Source of the DNA: JACPSX01 sp035288405 [NCBI: bacterium]
GTDB lineage: Bacteria > JACPSX01
Length of the DNA stretch: 16,583 nt
Direction of reading: 5' to 3'
NCBI GenBank assembly: GCA_035288405.1
Contig: DATEAK010000266.1
Span: 1 to 16,583, forward strand
Positions 13,350 to 16,583 of this stretch are shown here, in pieces. Both the position numbers and the translations under genes were made by a program. How positions within the stretch are numbered: the stretch's first letter is position 1; each line of letters opens with the position of its first letter. Under the pieces are notes generated by a model that saw only the letters and a list, made by a program, of their open reading frames with translations, was not told the origin of the DNA and did no database searches.

Positions 13350-14840
13350 TCAACCCCCGTGTTGCGAGGCGCTCGAGACCTGCGGGGCGCTCGTTTCCAT
13401 GGGAGAATCTTCCAATTTTTTCTCCATCAAGTACCGGTGGATTCCGGTTACTGCCTTCTTTGACTGCCCCATGGCCAGGATGACTGTGGCCCCACCGGTA
13501 ACGATGTCGCCGGCGGCAAAGACTCCCGGCAAGGAAGTCATCCCTGTTTCCGGATCGATCTTGAGAACCCCGCGATCGTCGACTTTCAGCTCCGGGGCAC
13601 TCTGGCGAATCAGCGGGTTCACACCGAATCCCAGGGCAAAGATGGCGGAATCAACGGGCACGATAAAATTCGAATCGGCGACAGGAACGGGGCGGCGCCG
13701 GCCCGACTTGTCAGGCTCTCCCAGCTCCATACGCTGGCACTCCATGCCCACCAGCCGGTACTTCTCATCACCGACAAAGCGCAATGGATTGGTGAGGAAC
13801 TCGAACTTGACTCCTTCCGCCTCGGCGTGAGCCAGTTCCTCTACGCGGCAAGGGGCTTCGGCCCGAGAGCGCCGGTAGTAAACGGTCACGCTCTCCGGTC
13901 CCAGCCTCTGGGCCGTACGGGCCGAATCCATGGCCGTGTCGCCGGCCCCGATAACGGCCACTCGTTTCCCCACCCGCACCGGAGTGATGGATTCGGGAAA
14001 GAGGTCCGCCCGCATCAGGTTCACCCGCGTGAGAAATTCATTTGCCGAAAACACGCCGATCAGGTTTTCACCTGGAATCCCGAGAAACCAGGGGAGTCCT
14101 GCGCCGGTGCCGATCATGACGGCGTCAAACCCCAGCTCAAACAGTTCAGCGATCGAGGCAAACTTCCCCACCACCGCGTTGCACACGATCTCAACACCCA
14201 TCTTCTCCAGGTTCTCAATCTCGGCCGAGATGATTTCCCCTGGAAGACGAAACCGGGGAATTCCGTAAAACAGGACGCCTCCCGGCCGGTGGAGAGCTTC
14301 GAAGATCGTCACCTTGTGACCCAAGCGGGCCAGCTCGCTGGCAGCCGTGAGTCCCGCCGGGCCTGACCCAACGACGGCCACCCGAAATCCCGTAGGCGGG
14401 GGAATTTCGGGAATAACGATTTTCCCCGAGCGCCGCTCGTAATCGGACACAAAGCGCTCGAGTCTCCCGATGGACACAGGGCTCGGCTTCTTGGTTAGAG
14501 CCAAGATGCAAGCCTTCTCGCACTGTTGTTCCTGGGGACACACCCGCCCGCAAATCGCAGGAAGCACATTGGTTTCCCGGATTTTTTGGGCCGCACTGAG
14601 AAAGTCACCTTCTTCAATGAGACGCAGAAAGGCGGGGATATTGATTCCCACAGGACAGCCCTCCACGCAATCGTTGTTTGGACAATGAATGCAGCGGCTG
14701 GCTTCCAGAACGGCTGTCTCTTCAGAAAAGCCCAAATTAACCTCTTCAAAAGTGCGCGCCCTTTCCAGGGGATCCCTCTCCGGCATCGGTTGCCGGGGGA
14801 TTCTCATGCGCTCTTTGTTGCTTAGCTTAGGGTTCGACAC
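13350..14840 (-). CDS. nfnB: NfnB-type large subunit of ferredoxin:NADP+ transhydrogenase (glutamate-synthase-small-subunit fold)
   Basis: 496 aa. The N-terminal part holds two [4Fe-4S] sites (C50, C53, C58, C62 and C97, C101, C107, C111). An FAD Rossmann motif VVGSGPAG lies at 156-163, an NAD(P)H motif VIGAGDTAMDSA at 296-307, and the second FAD motif GDIVTGGATV at 445-454. IPRQPMPERDP near the start is typical of the NfnB/SudA/GltA-like group. With NfnA it would couple reduced ferredoxin and NADH oxidation to NADP+ reduction, or the reverse by electron bifurcation. The start is GTG at 14840 with AAAGGAAAC upstream, overlapping the nfnA end by 19 bp; ATG at residue 12 is an alternative. A homotetrameric glutamate synthase or sulfide dehydrogenase role cannot be excluded, but adjacency to NfnA favours Nfn. 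The last 25 residues are low-complexity. Confidence 0.88.
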   Translation of the reverse strand: MSNPKLSNKERMRIPRQPMPERDPLERARTFEEVNLGFSEETAVLEASRCIHCPNNDCVEGCPVGINIPAFLRLIEEGDFLSAAQKIRETNVLPAICGRVCPQEQQCEKACILALTKKPSPVSIGRLERFVSDYERRSGKIVIPEIPPPTGFRVAVVGSGPAGLTAASELARLGHKVTIFEALHRPGGVLFYGIPRFRLPGEIISAEIENLEKMGVEIVCNAVVGKFASIAELFELGFDAVMIGTGAGLPWFLGIPGENLIGVFSANEFLTRVNLMRADLFPESITPVRVGKRVAVIGAGDTAMDSARTAQRLGPESVTVYYRRSRAEAPCRVEELAHAEAEGVKFEFLTNPLRFVGDEKYRLVGMECQRMELGEPDKSGRRRPVPVADSNFIVPVDSAIFALGFGVNPLIRQSAPELKVDDRGVLKIDPETGMTSLPGVFAAGDIVTGGATVILAMGQSKKAVTGIHRYLMEKKLEDSPMETSAPQVSSASQHGG

Positions 14841-15670
14841 GAAGTTTCCTTTCTCTGCAGGTAGAGGTCGGCGGCGATCTTTTCTTCCTCACGATAGATC
14901 GTGAGACGCTGGGCAATCTCGTCAAAATCCACCTGATGCCCGTCGAACTCGGGACCGTCTACACAGGCAAAATAGCTTTTCCCCCCCACAGTCACCCGGC
15001 AAGCTCCGCACATCCCGATGCCGTCCATCATCAGCGCATTCAAGCTTACGTGGGTGGGAATCCGAAAGGGCCGGGTCATCTCGGAAATGGCCGCCATCAT
15101 GGGAATCGGGCCCACCCCGATGACGAAGTTCACGACCTGGGATTTCACGAGATCCGAGAGAACGTCAGTGACCATCCCCTTGACCCCGCGGCTCCCGTCG
15201 TTGGTGGAAATACGCAATTCATGGCAAGCCTGCTTTAGCTCTTCGGTCATGATCAGAAGCTCCGAGGTGCGGGCTCCCAGGATACCGATGACCGTATTGC
15301 CCAATTCTTTCAGGCGCTCGGCCATGGGGATGATCGCCCCGGCCCCGTATCCCCCACCCATGAGGACGCAGGTACCGTAATGCTTGAGTTCCGTTGCTTT
15401 CCCCAGGGGACCCACCACATCCTGAAACCCTTGGCCTTCCTGAAGATCCAGAATCTCGTAGCTGGTGCGGCCAACCCCCTGGACCACCAACCGAATCGTC
15501 CCTTTTTGACGGTCCCAACCGGAAATCGACAGGGGAATCCGTTCTCCCGTTTCGTTCACACGCACAATGACAAACTGGCCAGGTTCTATTTTCCTGGCCG
15601 CCAGGGGAGCTTCGACGTGTAAGAGTACCGTTTTTGGCGCAATCTCCTTACGAGAACGTATTGGAAACAT
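14822..15670 (-). CDS. nfnA: NfnA-type small subunit of ferredoxin:NADP+ transhydrogenase (FAD, NAD and [2Fe-2S])
   Basis: 282 aa. A ferredoxin-reductase-like beta barrel binds FAD (RIPLSIS, 44-50), followed by the NAD(H) domain with GGGYGAGAIIPMAE (105-118) and GVGPIPMM (185-192). A [2Fe-2S] site near the C-terminus has C221, C224 and C236 in GIGMCGACRVTVGGKSYFAC; D216 just upstream may correspond to the unusual Asp ligand reported for NfnA. The frame is open 38 codons upstream, but that part overlaps the PAS gene and is not family-like. The ATG at 15670 follows AGGAAGGCGG. It lies 19 bp after the PAS gene stop and overlaps nfnB by 19 bp, so the three are one transcript. SudB and dihydroorotate dehydrogenase electron-transfer subunits are close relatives. 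Confidence 0.88.
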   Translation of the reverse strand: MFPIRSRKEIAPKTVLLHVEAPLAARKIEPGQFVIVRVNETGERIPLSISGWDRQKGTIRLVVQGVGRTSYEILDLQEGQGFQDVVGPLGKATELKHYGTCVLMGGGYGAGAIIPMAERLKELGNTVIGILGARTSELLIMTEELKQACHELRISTNDGSRGVKGMVTDVLSDLVKSQVVNFVIGVGPIPMMAAISEMTRPFRIPTHVSLNALMMDGIGMCGACRVTVGGKSYFACVDGPEFDGHQVDFDEIAQRLTIYREEEKIAADLYLQRKETSCRTLS

Positions 15671-15689
15671 AGACAGCCGCCTTCCTAAA

Positions 15690-16133
15690 TTATTTATTCG
15701 GTCGCGCGAGCAGAGGCCCCCTGCGCCGCCCGGCCCGGGCTGGATAAGGAATGACCCGCAAGATATGAACCATGAGCGGCTCATCCCCTTCCCGGGCAGA
15801 AGCCATGAAAATGCGTGTCTTGGTCCATACCATCCGGCCGTCCGGTCGCTTGAGGATGAAAAGGAATGGGTGAATGGGATGGCCGTCCCGAACCAGGGCC
15901 CAGAGACGGCAATGAGCGTAGCAGAAGAGATTATGGAAGCGGTCTTGCCCGAGAAACACCTCGTGGCAGTGCTTGCCGATCACATCTTCCGGCTTGGTCC
16001 CGATGAGTGTAGCAGCCATCGCGTTGCACAGGACGATGCGGTCCTTGCGGTCTACGGCAAAGACTCCCTGGCGTTCTTCCTGCCCGATGCGAAGAAGGCT
16101 TTCTAGAAAGTTTTCTTGCTCCGGTCCCTGCAT
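15690..16133 (-). CDS. Stand-alone PAS domain protein with clustered cysteines
   Basis: 147-aa soluble protein made of one PAS domain (about 10-130): GVFAVDRKDRIVLCNAMAATLIG (23-45), EDVIGKHCHEVF (49-60), PFLFILKRPDGRMVWTKTRIF (89-109). C56, C71 and C75 sit in the segment after the first half, as in PAS proteins that usually continue into a LuxR-type helix-turn-helix or a kinase. Here no output domain follows; the protein ends in a basic tail RAGRRRGPLLARPNK. I chose the ATG at 16133, preceded by a modest AGAGGG. The open frame extends to 16541 but runs into IS-like sequence and shows no domain. It is the first gene of the nfn transcript (19 bp before nfnA), so a redox-sensing role over Nfn or its expression is plausible inference. 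Confidence 0.78.
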   Translation of the reverse strand: MQGPEQENFLESLLRIGQEERQGVFAVDRKDRIVLCNAMAATLIGTKPEDVIGKHCHEVFLGQDRFHNLFCYAHCRLWALVRDGHPIHPFLFILKRPDGRMVWTKTRIFMASAREGDEPLMVHILRVIPYPARAGRRRGPLLARPNK

Positions 16134-16423
16134 TTCACTGCCCTCTTGCCCCCGGCTCAAATTTCCCTTCCCCTGCAGCTCAACCCGATGTGAGAGAACC
16201 CCCTCGTATGCGATTAAATTACTGGGATTCGGACAAAGGGAAAATAAGACAGGCATATCATTTTCATAGGTCCAATGCTCTAAATTGTGTAAATACAGGG
16301 GGTACTGCGAACGCCAGGGTTGAAATGGTGCTCCGAAACGCCCCTTCCTCGGCGCGATATCCTGCCCTCTCGAAATCCTCAAGCCATCTGCGCGGTTGGA
16401 TCTAGGGATATTCGCTGCCGAAT
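16134..16423. other. Gene-free stretch upstream of the PAS-nfn operon
   Basis: About 290 bp between the PAS gene and the IS remnant. The minus strand has AT-rich parts (around 16200-16300) with TTTACA and TATGAA-like hexamers at non-ideal spacing (19 bp). The operon promoter is probably here, but no element is clear. No sigma-54 GG-N10-GC site with good flanks, no RNA gene and no terminator were seen. Confidence 0.35.
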
Positions 16424-16486
16424 CTACAGGAGAACCCTCATCATCGCCCGCTCCACAGCGCGGGAAGGATAAAACGGGTCTTCCAT
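16424..16486 (-). pseudogene. Truncated transposase start (IS remnant)
   Basis: An ATG at 16486 is preceded at ideal distance by GAGGAGG and opens a 20-codon frame that begins MEDPFYPSRAVERAM and then ends MRVLL-stop. The opening resembles, from memory, the N-terminus of a family of DDE transposases (ISNCY/IS481-like) that continues VERAMKVQEV and into a helix-turn-helix. The break after ERAM suggests an internal deletion. The upstream tandem repeats at 16542-16579 fit an IS end. No transposase remainder was recognised in the following 290 bp. Family assignment is uncertain. Confidence 0.5.
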
Positions 16487-16541
16487 CCTGGCCTCCTCTT
16501 GTTGCTAGGCCGACCAGGATACCGTCCCCCTTCCCCCGCAA

Positions 16542-16579
16542 GCGGACATTTCACTTGCTACGAGAGGCGGACATTTCAC
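16542..16579. repeat. Two direct copies of GCGGACATTTCAC, 25 bp apart, at a likely IS end
   Basis: GCGGACATTTCAC occurs at 16542-16554 and again, identical, at 16567-16579. On the minus strand it reads GTGAAATGTCCGC, repeated before the truncated transposase start. Multiple short terminal repeats of this kind are typical of the ends of IS21-like and some ISNCY/IS481-like elements, where they bind transposase. The true tip of the element may lie outside the window. Confidence 0.6.
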
Positions 16580-16583
16580 ATAC

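Noticed and set aside
16134-16541. Extension of the PAS gene up to 16541
   Set aside because: The extra 136 residues run through IS-like DNA, lack a domain and a ribosome binding site, and would make the PAS domain internal without support.
16542-16579. CRISPR array
   Set aside because: Only two copies of a 13-bp unit with a 12-bp spacer, next to a transposase-like start; far too short for CRISPR.

Overview
The window reads as a stretch of chromosome from a GC-rich, respiratory, probably anaerobic or facultatively anaerobic bacterium. The pointers are an AhbD-type heme b synthase (alternative, siroheme-derived heme pathway), an NfnAB-type ferredoxin/NAD(P)H transhydrogenase, an NrfD/PsrC-type membrane quinone-reactive subunit, an ethylbenzene-dehydrogenase-like heme protein, a geranylgeranyl-reductase-like flavoprotein and sigma-54 regulation. 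This set is common in Desulfobacterota, Nitrospirota and similar lineages. The sequence alone does not settle the phylum. All genes but one lie on the minus strand, so the text below runs right to left.

Right edge (16134-16583): remains of an insertion sequence. There are two copies of a 13-bp repeat 25 bp apart, followed by a well-formed ribosome binding site and a transposase-like start that stops after 20 codons. About 290 bp without a recognised gene lies between this and the next block. Redox block (16133-10728): a stand-alone PAS protein, NfnA and NfnB (overlapping genes), a small P-II/GlnB-like protein, AhbD, and an exported EB_dh-family heme protein with a CX3CH motif. Signalling and metabolism block (10578-7840): a two-TM histidine kinase with a CX4CH motif in its external domain, then 18 bp later an acyl-CoA dehydrogenase. 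The only plus-strand gene, an MFS transporter (6577-7833), converges on the dehydrogenase. Divergent from the transporter lie a geranylgeranyl-reductase-like flavoprotein, an NtrC-family sigma-54 response regulator and a TerC-family membrane protein (6417-2586).

Left block (2265-83): a four-gene operon runs off the left edge: a cupin-like protein, a two-TM protein, a one-TM protein and an NrfD/PsrC-type integral membrane protein. The 321-bp AT-rich gap in front of it carries the clearest regulatory signal of the window: a near-consensus -24/-12 sigma-54 promoter about 40 nt before the cupin start, and two copies of a TTGCAA-T-TTGCAA palindrome 57 bp apart at about -119 and -176, where enhancer sites for an NtrC-type activator are expected.

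A coherent but unproven reading is that the kinase (perhaps a heme-based redox sensor) phosphorylates the NtrC-type regulator, which switches on the NrfD-type membrane complex through the tandem enhancer sites. AhbD would supply heme and NfnAB would balance ferredoxin and NAD(P)H pools.
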